Position numbers and translations under genes: made by a program. From assembly GCA_004552195.1 (NCBI GenBank), contig SFPC01000005.1:1-42919 (forward strand): a stretch of DNA of 42,919 nucleotides. Direction: 5' to 3'. This document shows positions 1 to 12,862 of the stretch, in pieces. The notes under the pieces were generated by a model. It was not told the origin of the DNA and ran no database searches. It saw only the letters and a program-made list of their open reading frames with translations. Source of the DNA: Bacteroidales bacterium (lineage in GTDB: Bacteria > Bacteroidota > Bacteroidia > Bacteroidales > Bacteroidaceae). Position 1 is the stretch's first letter; the number at the start of each line of letters is the position of its first letter.

Positions 1-98
1 CGCCGTATGCCGAACGGCACGTACGGTGGTGTGAGAGGTCGGTAAACACGAAAATAGGAGATAAACAACCTATGATTAGTGTTTACCTCCTACTCGAT
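1..98 (+). mobile_element. Group IIC intron, 3' end only (domains V and VI)
   Basis: Bases 1-28 form the domain V hairpin: CGCCGTATGCC, GAAC loop, GGCACGTACGGTG. This is followed by the linker GTGTGAGAGGTCGG, as in bacterial group IIC introns such as the Oceanobacillus iheyensis ribozyme (comparison from memory). Domain VI is a stem of 42-49 with 79-86 and an inner stem of 54-58 with 69-73. The 3' end CCTACTCGAT closes at about base 98. The rest of the intron, including any reverse transcriptase gene, lies outside the window. The intron ends 20 bp beyond the stop codon of the convergent beta-galactosidase gene. The call as group II intron is strong; the exact last base is inferred. Confidence 0.88.
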
Positions 99-118
99 TG
101 GTTGGCAGATGATTTGTC

Positions 119-4395
<4,277 letters not shown>

Positions 4396-5043
4396 TCAGT
4401 CAAAACCCAGTTTCGTGTGGAATTGCTGCAGGAAGTTGTCTATCAGCTCAATGCCGCGCAGTGTGGCACAGCCCCGTAGGTAGACGAGCAACGTGTTGGC
4501 GAAAATATCGCGTTGCGGATATGAGCTCATCTTATCGTCGTTCAGCACATTGTTGATGCCCGCGATGAGCTGCTTGTAGATGATGTGGAAATTCACGTCC
4601 GAGCGGAACAGCCCCTGCTCCTTGCCCCGGTTCAGGAATTCCACGGCTTCCTCCTCCTGCTCCCGCTGGCATTGTTCGATATGGCTCATCACTTTCGGGT
4701 ACTTCACGATTTCGGCGAAGAAGCTCGGCTTGATGTCGCCGTTCTCCTGCATTTTCATGGCGAAGTTTGTCAGCATACAGTCCAGCACGTTGTCCGTTTC
4801 CGCCACCAGCCGCGACATCCTTTCGTGTTCCGCTTCGTCGTGCTTCACCACGCAGGCCAGGAGCAAGTCCTCCTTGTCCGCGAAAATCTGGTAGAGCGTC
4901 CGTTTCGACATGGTGAGCGCGTGGGCGATGTCGTCCATGGTTACGTTCTTGATGCCCTGCGTGTGGAACAGCCGGGTGGCCACTTCAATCACCTGCGCGC
5001 GTGCGGCGTCTCGTAAAGTGCTATGTCGGGAGGGAATAATCAT
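4396..5043 (-). CDS. TetR/AcrR-family transcriptional regulator
   Basis: A 215-residue one-component repressor. The N-terminal helix-turn-helix is seen in ATRLFHTQGIKNVTMDDIA followed by SKRTLYQIFADKEDLL, the classic TetR arrangement. The rest is a helical ligand-binding and dimerisation domain of no recognisable specificity. The reading frame is open 14 codons further upstream. I choose the Met of MIIPSRHST because a -7 element (TACATTTG on the minus strand, 5075-5082) would put the transcript start at about 5068, downstream of the longer start. The gene diverges from the secreted protein at 5425 and precedes the beta-galactosidase gene, so either neighbour could be its target. Family is sure; target and ligand are unknown. 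Confidence 0.9.
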   Translation of the reverse strand: MIIPSRHSTLRDAARAQVIEVATRLFHTQGIKNVTMDDIAHALTMSKRTLYQIFADKEDLLLACVVKHDEAEHERMSRLVAETDNVLDCMLTNFAMKMQENGDIKPSFFAEIVKYPKVMSHIEQCQREQEEEAVEFLNRGKEQGLFRSDVNFHIIYKQLIAGINNVLNDDKMSSYPQRDIFANTLLVYLRGCATLRGIELIDNFLQQFHTKLGFD

Positions 5044-5074
5044 AATAAGTATGAAATGGTGAGAGCTTTGTGCG

Positions 5075-5082
5075 CAAATGTA
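5075..5082 (-). promoter_or_regulatory. -7 promoter element of tetR
   Basis: Minus strand reads TACATTTG, an exact TAnnTTTG match to the Bacteroidota sigma-ABfr -7 consensus. The distance to the chosen tetR start leaves a leader of about 25 nt. A matching -33 TTTG at the usual distance is not clear. Confidence 0.55.
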
Positions 5083-5294
5083 CAAAACTTCTTTAAATCA
5101 CCGCGTGTTCTGTTCCGTTTAGTGCCGGATTTCTTCGCCCAAGGGCCGCTTTTCGCGTTTGGGCTTGTCCGTTCGTCACGTCGCTCATGCCTTTTCCGTT
5201 GCCGTCGTGCCGTTGCGCCGCTTGAGGTTTGCCGCGCGATTTTCTGGCACGGGAATGAATAAAAACTGTATACAGGTTGAATAAAATCAATTTT

Positions 5295-5312
5295 GGTGTC
5301 AAAAATGACACC
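5295..5312. promoter_or_regulatory. 18-bp palindrome, candidate TetR operator
   Basis: GGTGTCA-AAAA-TGACACC, arms of 7 bp, perfect. It lies in the divergent gap between tetR and the secreted protein, about 50 bp upstream of the rightward -7 element. Position and symmetry suit an operator for the adjacent TetR protein, but this is inference; no T tract makes it a terminator. Confidence 0.4.
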
Positions 5313-5361
5313 GCTCGTCTAAAAAAATCATGTCGTTCGTGTGGGTATTTTATTTATTGTG

Positions 5362-5369
5362 TACTTTTG
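5362..5369 (+). promoter_or_regulatory. -7 promoter element of the 5425 secreted gene
   Basis: TACTTTTG matches TAnnTTTG exactly. It predicts a transcript start near 5376 and a leader of about 48 nt, which supports the ATG at 5425 and excludes the GTG at 5341 as a start. The -33 element is poor. Confidence 0.6.
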
Positions 5370-5424
5370 CCTAGCCTTTTCGGCTGATTTTCAACTAAAC
5401 CAAAATAACCATTCCATTTACAGC

Positions 5425-8400
5425 ATGAAGAAACTTATGACGCTATGGCTTGCCGGCATGACGCTTGCCGGCAATGTCGCTGCGCAGGATGCCGCGAAGC
5501 CCGAGTACCGCTACTACTCCTTCGACGACGGTGCCCTGCTCCAGCGTTTGTCAGACAATGGCCGATGGGCCGTGGCCTGTGGCGCGAGCAGTGAGGATGC
5601 CAACTACATGATGGGCGCGAAGCTCATCGACACCCAGACGGGTGTTCCCACTTCTTTGTTGGAAGGGCTGAAGACCGACACCGTATTCAGCAGCGCGGCC
5701 TTCGACGTGACCGACGACGGCAACATCGTGGTGGGCCTGCTCAATGACAAACCCGCCTATTACACCGTGTCGACGGGTAAGTGGACCTTCCTCCGCCTCG
5801 ACGGCGATGCCAATCGAGGTGTGGTCAGTGCCGTAACGCCCGATGGAAAATATGCCGTGGGACGGCTCAACTTCGCCGACCCCGCACGTCTTTACGAGGA
5901 GAAGGTGGCTCTCTGGGATCTCACCACCAACCAGCTCCTCGAAACGCCGGGCATTCCCACCAAGGACATGGCACACATGAACCAGAAGATGAACCGCTTC
6001 ACCGACATCTCGCCCGACGGCAATACCATCGTGGGCACCATGTCCTTCAGCTACCTCCCTACCAGCTACGACCTCGGCGGCATTTTCAGCTACGTGTACC
6101 ACCGCGACAAGCAGACGTACGACGCCATCGGCTTCGACGAGACCGAAACCGGACGCTGGAAGGCACACGTTGACGGCACGATGTACATCACCCATGCCTC
6201 GCTGAGCAACAACGGACGTTACGTTTCGGGCAGTGCCTATATGGTGAAGGAGGTGAGCGGAAGCGAGTTCCCCAGTGAATACGAAGCTCCCTTCGTCTAC
6301 GACGTGGAAGCCGGCACCATACAGGTGTACGACGACACAGAGAGTACCGACAAGAGCAGCTGGTGTGTGGACAACAACGGACAGATTTACGCCGCCTCGC
6401 CCACGGCCAACCCCTACCGTGACTTCAGCGTGCGCAGCGGAAAGTACTGGATCGGGTTCACCGAGAGCGTGAAGCAGATTTACGGCGTTGACATCGTCGA
6501 AAAGATGGGACAGGAAAACTCCGGCACCGCCGTGAGCGTCAGTGACGATGGCCTTACCATCCTCTCCACCATCGGCCCGCACGAGGCTTTCATCGTGACC
6601 CTGCCCGAGAGCTTGCCCGAGCTGGCCGCAAAGACCAACCTGCTGAGCAATTACCTTGTCACGCCCAAGGCCGGTGCCAGCATTTCCAAACTCAACTCCC
6701 TGCAAATCACCTTCGACCGCAAGGTGACCGTGGTGGGCGATGCTGACGCCGTGCAGCTCGTCAAGGTCATCGGCAGCGAGCCGGTGGCCAACTCCGTGGG
6801 CTTTGAGGCCGACGGACAGACCGTGACCATCAAGTTCCGCAAGGGTACGCTCGAAAGCGGCGAACCTTACCGCGTGATCATTCCGGCCAAGACCATCTGC
6901 CTGGCCAACGACCCCACGCGCTACAACGACGAAATACGCGTGACCTACGTGGGCCGTGCCGAACAGCCCTTGCAACTCACTTCGGCCAGTCCGAAGGACG
7001 GCGCCACCATCGGCAAGCTGGACCTCGCCACCAGCCCCATCACCCTGACGTTCGACGCGGGTGTGTTGATCGGCGATGCCAGCGCACGCGGCAAACTGTA
7101 CCAGGGCGACAGCGATACGCCCTATGCCGACCTCCTGCTGGCCTACGGCGACAACAAGGTGATGGTTTATCCCAGCACTACACAATATTTATATAAGGAT
7201 GTGGACTACCGCGTGGAAATTCCCGCCGGTACTGTCACCGACATCACGGGCAATGCCGCCACGGGCAACGAGCTGATCACGCTTCACTATCACGGTGCCT
7301 ATGAACGCTCCATCTCCTACGACGAAAGTCTGCTCTTTTCCGACGACTTCAACAACGGCCTGAGCAATTTCCTTTTGCTCGACAACGACCTGAACACGCC
7401 GAGCAGCGAGTCGAAGGCACTGGGCTTTGACAACAAGGCTTACGGCTGGATTCCCGTGTGGGACGAGAACAACACGAGCGACCTCGGCGCAGGCTCCACC
7501 TCTATGTACACCCCGGCCGGCAAGAGCGACGACTGGCTCGTCATTCCGCAGCTGAACATCGTCGACAAGCTGTGCAGCCTCACCTTCAAGAGCCAGAGCT
7601 GGCTCAACTCCGCCACCGACCGCCTGAAGGTGTATGTGTGGGAGAGCAACAACGTGTACAACGCGCTGAACGCTTCCATCGTCAACAAAATCCGCACCGA
7701 GGGTACCTTGGTCTACGATGAGGTGCAAAGCCCGGGCGCGAAGGAGAATGTGCTGGCAGGCGACTGGCGCGAGAACTCCGTGAGCCTGAAGGACTTTGCC
7801 GGAAAATATGTATACATCGCTTTCCTCAACGACAACGAGGCGCAGAGCGCGGTGTTCATCGACGACGTGAAGGTCGTGCATGAGTTGCCCTTCTACGTGG
7901 CCGTGACCAACGAAGACACGTATGTGGGTGCCACAGAGGCAAAAATCAACGGTATCGTCGACATCCGCGACAAGGAGAAGACGTACTCCACCGCACAACT
8001 CATCCTCCGCAACGCCGAGGGCGAAGTGGTGGACGAAATCAACGAAACGGGGCTGAGCCTCAAGGCCGGCGACAAATACAACTTCGTCTTCGCCAAAACG
8101 CTGCCGCTGAAGGTGGGCGAGGTGAATGGCTATACTATTGACCTGAAGTTTGACGAAACGGAAAACTCGCTCTCCAAGAGCATCAAGGTGCTGGCATTCG
8201 CGCCCACCAAGCGCGTGGTGCTGGAAGAGTTCACCGGCGTGGACTGCACCAACTGCCCCTTGGGACACGAGGCCATGGACAAACTCATCGGTTTCTACGG
8301 TGACCTCTTCATCCCCTTGGCGCTCCACTGCTACGATGGCGACCCCTACGCCACGGGCGTGACGGAATATGCCTCTTACCTCGGACTGGTGGCTGCTCCT

Positions 8401-9231
8401 TCCGCACGCGTACAGCGCAATGCGCAGATTGTTTTCCCCATGGTGAGTGTGGATGGCGACTACATGCTGCAAGACATCACGGGCGAGAGCACCACGTGGG
8501 TAGATGCCGTGGCTGCCGAAATGAATAAGGAGGCCGAAGCTGAAGTGTCGGCCACCGCCAAACTTTCCCCGCAGGGCGATATGTACACCTTGCCCGTCAG
8601 CATCCGCTACGCACTGAACGCCGAGAACCTGAACCTGAAACTCTTCGTGGCCGTCCTCGAAAATGGACTGGTGAGCTACCAGAAGAATGCCTTCAGCAGC
8701 ATTGCCGATCCCGACCTGGGCGAATGGGGCAAGGGCGGACGCTACGGCTCGCCCACCGTCAGCCCCTATGCCTTCGACCATGTGGTGCGCGGTTGGGAAG
8801 GCGCTACCTTCACTGGTACTGCCGAACTCCTGCCTACGGAGGTTATCGCTGGCGAAAACTACCTGAGCGAATTGCAGTTTGACGTGCCCGCCACGGTTTC
8901 GCATCCCGAAAACACCGAGCTAGTCGTGATGCTTTTCGACGGCAATACCGACCGCCTCATCAACGCCTGCAAGGCCAGCTTGGACACTCCCGAAGGCATT
9001 GACGGAGTGGAAGCCTCCGCTCCCGTACGCATCGTGCCCCTCAGCGGCGGCGTGCAGGTAAATACTGCCGAAGCCGCCACCGTGCAGCTCTTCACCGCCG
9101 ATGGCCGCCTGCTCCGCACCGCCACCACCGCCGGCGGTACCCTCACCCTCCGCTGCCCGGGCTACAAGGGCGTGGCCGTGGTGAAGGTGACGACAGCACA
9201 AGGCGTTGAGGTGCAGAAAGTACAGCTTTGA
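5425..9231 (+). CDS. Large secreted multidomain protein: propeller, Ig-like, choice-of-anchor J, Omp28-like, sorting C-terminus
   Basis: A 1268-residue exported protein. Signal peptide 1-21 (MKKLMTLWLAG...NVAAQ). The first ~400 residues repeat short motifs of the type SPDGNTIVG, TPDGKYAVG, SNNGRYVSG and SDDGLTIL, suggesting a beta-propeller. Two SbsA-type Ig-like domains follow, with openings such as TPKAGASISKLNSLQITFD. Next is a choice-of-anchor J/cleaved-adhesin-like domain containing SDDWLVIPQLN, then an Omp28/thioredoxin-like domain opening VVLEEFTGVDCTNCPLGH, with C941 and C944 as a CxxC pair. The last ~75 residues (VQLFTADGRLLRT..., ending VEVQKVQL) resemble a type IX secretion sorting domain. 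Expected location is the cell surface or outside. Followed by a hairpin and a second secreted gene. Function unknown. Confidence 0.85.
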   Translation: MKKLMTLWLAGMTLAGNVAAQDAAKPEYRYYSFDDGALLQRLSDNGRWAVACGASSEDANYMMGAKLIDTQTGVPTSLLEGLKTDTVFSSAAFDVTDDGNIVVGLLNDKPAYYTVSTGKWTFLRLDGDANRGVVSAVTPDGKYAVGRLNFADPARLYEEKVALWDLTTNQLLETPGIPTKDMAHMNQKMNRFTDISPDGNTIVGTMSFSYLPTSYDLGGIFSYVYHRDKQTYDAIGFDETETGRWKAHVDGTMYITHASLSNNGRYVSGSAYMVKEVSGSEFPSEYEAPFVYDVEAGTIQVYDDTESTDKSSWCVDNNGQIYAASPTANPYRDFSVRSGKYWIGFTESVKQIYGVDIVEKMGQENSGTAVSVSDDGLTILSTIGPHEAFIVTLPESLPELAAKTNLLSNYLVTPKAGASISKLNSLQITFDRKVTVVGDADAVQLVKVIGSEPVANSVGFEADGQTVTIKFRKGTLESGEPYRVIIPAKTICLANDPTRYNDEIRVTYVGRAEQPLQLTSASPKDGATIGKLDLATSPITLTFDAGVLIGDASARGKLYQGDSDTPYADLLLAYGDNKVMVYPSTTQYLYKDVDYRVEIPAGTVTDITGNAATGNELITLHYHGAYERSISYDESLLFSDDFNNGLSNFLLLDNDLNTPSSESKALGFDNKAYGWIPVWDENNTSDLGAGSTSMYTPAGKSDDWLVIPQLNIVDKLCSLTFKSQSWLNSATDRLKVYVWESNNVYNALNASIVNKIRTEGTLVYDEVQSPGAKENVLAGDWRENSVSLKDFAGKYVYIAFLNDNEAQSAVFIDDVKVVHELPFYVAVTNEDTYVGATEAKINGIVDIRDKEKTYSTAQLILRNAEGEVVDEINETGLSLKAGDKYNFVFAKTLPLKVGEVNGYTIDLKFDETENSLSKSIKVLAFAPTKRVVLEEFTGVDCTNCPLGHEAMDKLIGFYGDLFIPLALHCYDGDPYATGVTEYASYLGLVAAPSARVQRNAQIVFPMVSVDGDYMLQDITGESTTWVDAVAAEMNKEAEAEVSATAKLSPQGDMYTLPVSIRYALNAENLNLKLFVAVLENGLVSYQKNAFSSIADPDLGEWGKGGRYGSPTVSPYAFDHVVRGWEGATFTGTAELLPTEVIAGENYLSELQFDVPATVSHPENTELVVMLFDGNTDRLINACKASLDTPEGIDGVEASAPVRIVPLSGGVQVNTAEAATVQLFTADGRLLRTATTAGGTLTLRCPGYKGVAVVKVTTAQGVEVQKVQL

Positions 9232-9261
9232 TTGAAACTTCTCTTTGATTGAAACTTCAGC

Positions 9262-9343
9262 GGCTCCGCCCGGAGCTATAGGCTTTGTTGCTCTCTATAG
9301 CCTCCTATAGATTTCCTTAGCCCTCTATTCTCCGGGCGGAGCC
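9262..9343 (+). terminator. Long-loop inverted repeat after the 5425 gene, with CTATAG motifs in the loop
   Basis: GGCTCCGCCCGGA (9262-9274) pairs perfectly with TCCGGGCGGAGCC (9331-9343) and is followed by TTTCTT. The 56-nt loop carries three CTATAG hexamers at 9276, 9295 and 9305, the last two exactly 10 bp apart. The long loop makes it an unusual terminator, so the role is tentative. Confidence 0.5.
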
Positions 9344-9381
9344 TTTCTTCCCGCAACGACTAATCCCTAAATTATTTTTCT

Positions 9382-12300
9382 ATGCACAACTCAACTACTT
9401 CCCTCAGCGGCATCAACCGTGCCCTGAAAGCTGTGGTGTGCTGGTTGATGGTTTGCATCAGTTCTGTGGCGGCCCATGCCGCTGCTCCCGTTGACTGGGG
9501 CGATATGGAACTCGGCAAAGCCTACAACTACACCACCTTCACCGCCAACGGCGGTAAGTTTACCGCTCCGCAAAGCGGGGTGCTCACCTGCACTTCCACC
9601 TGCGGCGACTTCCTCTATCCCTATTCTGATGCGGAACACACGCAGGAGCTGAACTTCCAAACCAATTACGATTCCCAGGGTCACATCTACTACGAGCTCA
9701 GCGTGACCGAGGGTCAGGAAATCTATTTCTACAAGAGCTTCGTCATGAACTCCGGTTCCTGGATCCTCACCATGAGTAGCGAGGAAGATGTAAAGCTCAA
9801 TCTCGTCTCTACCACCCCCGAGGCCGGTGCCATGCTCAGTCCGGCAGGCAGCCCGCAGGTGCTCTTCTACTTCTCACAGAATGTGAAGATTTCGGGAGCG
9901 GAAATCGTGGTGGGCGACTACAGCCAGAGTCTCAGCGCGAACCTGAGCGGCTCCACCGTCTTCTTCAACTGCGGCGACGACCTCATGGCACTCCTCAACG
10001 CCGGCAAGCTCCAGGAGAATGACATCATCACCTTCCGCCTCAAGAACGTGCGCATGGCTGCCAACGAAAGCGTGCTCTACGGCGAGGACGGCACGTGCGA
10101 AGTCAGCTACGTGTGTGCTGGTAATCCCGTGAAGCTCGTCAGCGTCAGCGGACTGCTCGATGAGGGCAACAAGTTCCTTTCCTACTGGATAAAGGGTGAC
10201 CCCCGAGGCATCCTCACCGCTACCTTCGACGGCGACCTGCAGGTGCCTGAGGAGGGCAGCCAGTCGCAGGTGCTCACCCTCGGCTTCGGTAACTCCGAAG
10301 GCGAAGTGGGAGAGTACTATTCCGAGACCATCCCCTACACCGTCAACGGCAATGTGCTCACTGTGGACCTCACGGGCAAGCTCCGTACGCCCGAGAATAT
10401 GGTGACCTCCGGTACGAACTACGGCCAGATGCTCCTCAAGCTCGTCAACGTGCGCGATGCCAAGGGCAACTATGTGTACTCCTCCGGTCTCGGCACCTTG
10501 GGTACCTTCAGCTACGACATGGCCTATGAGGAGGTGAAGAGCAGCTTCACCGCAGAGTTCACACCCGCCTCCGGCGAATCGCTGGCTGGCAAGGAGAAAA
10601 TCGAACTCTGGATTACCGACTACGAAAAGCTCCACTTTGACGGCATCCTCTTTACCGCCGGCGAAACTTCCGTGGTCAGCACAGACTTTACCGCCACCCC
10701 CGACCCCGACTTTGAAGGTGCTTATATCCTCGACATCAATATCCCCGCCGAGATGAAGGACCAGAAGGGTGTGACCGTGACGCTCAACAACCTCGTTTGC
10801 GAGGACGGACGCGACCACAGCCTCCTCTTCACCGCCAAGTACGATTCCTTTATGCTGAAGAAGGTGCAGTACAAGGCTTCGGCTGATGCTGTGCCCGTCA
10901 ACCTTTCCGGCGCACGCTTGGAGAAACTGCTGCCTGAAGCCAAAATCCTCGTCAACACCAACATGAACGACAAGGTGGGCTATGCTTGGTATCAAATCCG
11001 TGACCTCAACCCCACCACGCCCGATGAGGCTATCGTGAAGTCTATGGCTACCCTCTACAAGGGTGAGGACGGCAGCTTCTCCGCCGAAATCTACGGTGCC
11101 GGCTACAAACTCATGCTGGGTCACACGTACCGCATGGAGGTGACGGCATACGCTTCGGAGGACGACCACAATTATGGCAACGCCCCTCTCGGTACTGACT
11201 ACATCGAGTTCTCCGGTGCCACACCGCCCTATGTTTACTCGCCCACGCAGCTCGTCAGCATCGACCCTGCCAACGAAACCACCCTCACCGAGGCCAGTGA
11301 CACCGAATTCACCCTTGAGTTCGACGGTATGGTATCGCTCGATGCTTCCACCACGTTCGTGGTCTACGGCATGGGCGAGACCCTTCCCTTCAAGAGCATC
11401 GAAGCCGTTGAACCCGCTGATGGACTTTCCAACATCTGGAAGCTCACCGTGGATGCTGGTACGCTCAGCTCTGTGGGCAATACCCTCACCCTCAGCGTGG
11501 TGGCCACCGACTTCGAAGGCCGTCGCGTACAGGGCAACGAAGGTGAAGAGGAGAACACTTTTTTCCGTTTCACCTATCCTCTCAACTTCGCCAACTTTGA
11601 AGTGACCATCACTCCGGCTTCGGGCACTGAGGTGGAGAAACTCCATCAGTTCACCGTCAGCTGCACGGAGGGTATCGGCGACGCTTACTCCGGACAGGAC
11701 ATCGTGCTCTACAACCGTGGCGAGTTTACCGCCGTGGCCAAGGTCAGCAACATCGAGCAAATCATTCCCGAAGACCAGATGGACAACTGGGACTATGTGG
11801 TGCAATCGCTTCTCCTCACCCTCGACACGGAAATCACCGATGCCGGTGCGTACGTGCTTGACGTGCCCGCCGGTGTGTTCAACCTCGGCACGCAGTTCAA
11901 CCAAAGCCACAATGCTGCCTTCGCTGCCAACTATACCATTAAAGCCGGTGGAAGTGGCAGTGACGCTAACGTGGAGGCCACTCCGGCCAACGGAAGTACC
12001 GTGAAGGAACTCAGCAAAGTAGAACTAGTATTCCCCGATGAGGATGAAATCAGTATTGGTTCTGGTTTACCCACCCTCAGCAAGGACGGTGGCGAACCCA
12101 CGAAGTTGAATGATGCCGAACTCGATTGGGACGTATTCAACAAGGCTATCCTTAACTTTACTCCTGCCCTGACCGAAGCCGGTGTTTACACCATCAGCTT
12201 CCCTGAAGGCTACTTCCTCGGCACTAACGGCAATGCGCTGCCCGGCTTCTCGCTCACCTATACCGTGTGTGTTAAGGACGGCATCAGCCAAGTCCAGCTC

Positions 12301-12414
12301 AGCACTTCGGGCAACGTAACCGTTTACACCATCTCCGGTCTCCGCGTCAACCCGAGCCGCCGCCTGCCCGCCGGCACGTACATCGTAGGAGGCAAGAAGG
12401 TGGTAGTGAAATAA
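9382..12414 (+). CDS. Secreted protein with about five Ig-like repeats and sorting C-terminus
   Basis: A 1010-residue protein with a signal peptide (about 1-34, ending AHAA). Five segments begin with a similar SbsA/Big-like signature: TTPEAGAMLSP (~143), EFTPASGESL (~391), SIDPANETTL (~626), TITPASGTEV (~741) and EATPANGSTV (~863). No catalytic motif is visible, so a structural or adhesive surface role is likely. The last ~40 residues (VTVYTISGLRVNPSRRLPAG, then TYIVGGKKVVVK) are a sorting-type domain. An AT-rich stretch (TTATTTTTCT) sits just before the ATG, as is common in the phylum instead of a Shine-Dalgarno. The gene follows the 5425 gene by 150 bp and is followed by the 10-bp CTATAG array and a hairpin. 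Specific role unknown. Confidence 0.85.
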   Translation: MHNSTTSLSGINRALKAVVCWLMVCISSVAAHAAAPVDWGDMELGKAYNYTTFTANGGKFTAPQSGVLTCTSTCGDFLYPYSDAEHTQELNFQTNYDSQGHIYYELSVTEGQEIYFYKSFVMNSGSWILTMSSEEDVKLNLVSTTPEAGAMLSPAGSPQVLFYFSQNVKISGAEIVVGDYSQSLSANLSGSTVFFNCGDDLMALLNAGKLQENDIITFRLKNVRMAANESVLYGEDGTCEVSYVCAGNPVKLVSVSGLLDEGNKFLSYWIKGDPRGILTATFDGDLQVPEEGSQSQVLTLGFGNSEGEVGEYYSETIPYTVNGNVLTVDLTGKLRTPENMVTSGTNYGQMLLKLVNVRDAKGNYVYSSGLGTLGTFSYDMAYEEVKSSFTAEFTPASGESLAGKEKIELWITDYEKLHFDGILFTAGETSVVSTDFTATPDPDFEGAYILDINIPAEMKDQKGVTVTLNNLVCEDGRDHSLLFTAKYDSFMLKKVQYKASADAVPVNLSGARLEKLLPEAKILVNTNMNDKVGYAWYQIRDLNPTTPDEAIVKSMATLYKGEDGSFSAEIYGAGYKLMLGHTYRMEVTAYASEDDHNYGNAPLGTDYIEFSGATPPYVYSPTQLVSIDPANETTLTEASDTEFTLEFDGMVSLDASTTFVVYGMGETLPFKSIEAVEPADGLSNIWKLTVDAGTLSSVGNTLTLSVVATDFEGRRVQGNEGEEENTFFRFTYPLNFANFEVTITPASGTEVEKLHQFTVSCTEGIGDAYSGQDIVLYNRGEFTAVAKVSNIEQIIPEDQMDNWDYVVQSLLLTLDTEITDAGAYVLDVPAGVFNLGTQFNQSHNAAFAANYTIKAGGSGSDANVEATPANGSTVKELSKVELVFPDEDEISIGSGLPTLSKDGGEPTKLNDAELDWDVFNKAILNFTPALTEAGVYTISFPEGYFLGTNGNALPGFSLTYTVCVKDGISQVQLSTSGNVTVYTISGLRVNPSRRLPAGTYIVGGKKVVVK

Positions 12415-12440
12415 CCGCCGCTGCCATACGGAGTATGGTA

Positions 12441-12510
12441 TCTATGGTAATCTATAGTAATCTATAGTTATCTATAGTTATCTATAGTTATCTATAGTTC
12501 TCTATAGCTC
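12441..12510 (+). repeat. Seven 10-bp tandem repeats, consensus TCTATAGTTA
   Basis: Seven units in exact 10-bp register. Unit 1 is TCTATGGTAA, unit 2 TCTATAGTAA, units 3-5 TCTATAGTTA, unit 6 ends TTC and unit 7 ends CTC. Six of the seven keep the palindromic hexamer CTATAG. The period equals about one helical turn. A second array of the same consensus in the opposite orientation lies at 13853-13922. Confidence 0.95.
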
Positions 12511-12516
12511 AACCCT

Positions 12517-12556
12517 TGTGGGGCGCATCCGGCATTTTGCCCGGTTGCGCCCCACA
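12517..12556 (+). terminator. Stem-loop after the 9382 gene
   Basis: TGTGGGGCGCA (12517-12527) pairs perfectly with TGCGCCCCACA (12546-12556), with inner CCGG/CCGG pairing that extends the stem. Only TTTC follows, so intrinsic termination is plausible but not certain. Confidence 0.6.
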
Positions 12557-12709
12557 TTTCACTAACGCACAGCCTAAATTTTGTTTTTCATCAAAATATT
12601 CGTTTGATTATTTGGCTTTTCATTCGCCTTACACTACCTTTTCATAGGGTAGGCTGCCGTTCTATCTTGAGTTGCCTCAATAAATAAAAAAATAAAATGG
12701 TACTGAGGG

Positions 12710-12738
12710 TTGGTATATTGGTTTTTTATGTAGTTTTG
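12710..12738 (+). promoter_or_regulatory. Promoter of the nucleotidyltransferase gene
   Basis: TTG at 12710-12712, an 18-nt spacer, and TAGTTTTG at 12731-12738 match the Bacteroidota -33/-7 consensus. Confidence 0.6.
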
Positions 12739-12862
12739 CAATCACAGCAATGAACGATTTCGTTAAGCCAAATGAGCAAAGCCAAACTTGATTGAGCTTT
12801 GCCATGGCGAGAAATGGCACTTATAAGAACCTTTCTAATATTATTTAAAAGTTATTTCAGAC

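Larger units (their letters stand above)
5044..5424. other. Divergent control region between tetR and the 5425 secreted gene
   Basis: A 381-bp gap holding divergent promoters (-7 elements at 5075-5082 on minus and 5362-5369 on plus) and an 18-bp palindrome at 5295-5312, described separately. Nothing in it looks coding; the apparent in-frame extension of the right-hand gene to a GTG at 5341 lies upstream of the inferred transcript start. Confidence 0.6.
12415..12862. other. 448-bp gap: CTATAG array, hairpin and promoter of the nucleotidyltransferase gene
   Basis: From left to right it holds the tandem array 12441-12510, a stem-loop at 12517-12556, an AT-rich stretch, and a promoter at 12710-12738. 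The leader from the inferred start to the ATG at 12863 is about 120 nt. No gene is seen. Confidence 0.6.

Noticed and set aside
5341..5424. In-frame extension of the 5425 gene to a GTG start
   Set aside because: It lies upstream of the inferred transcript start and would bury the signal peptide; the ATG at 5425 starts a normal signal peptide.
5551..7185. Long open frames antisense to the secreted genes (also 7189-8904 and 9874-11910)
   Set aside because: They mirror the GC-rich codon pattern of the sense genes and show His/Val/Gly-rich composition without any family motif.
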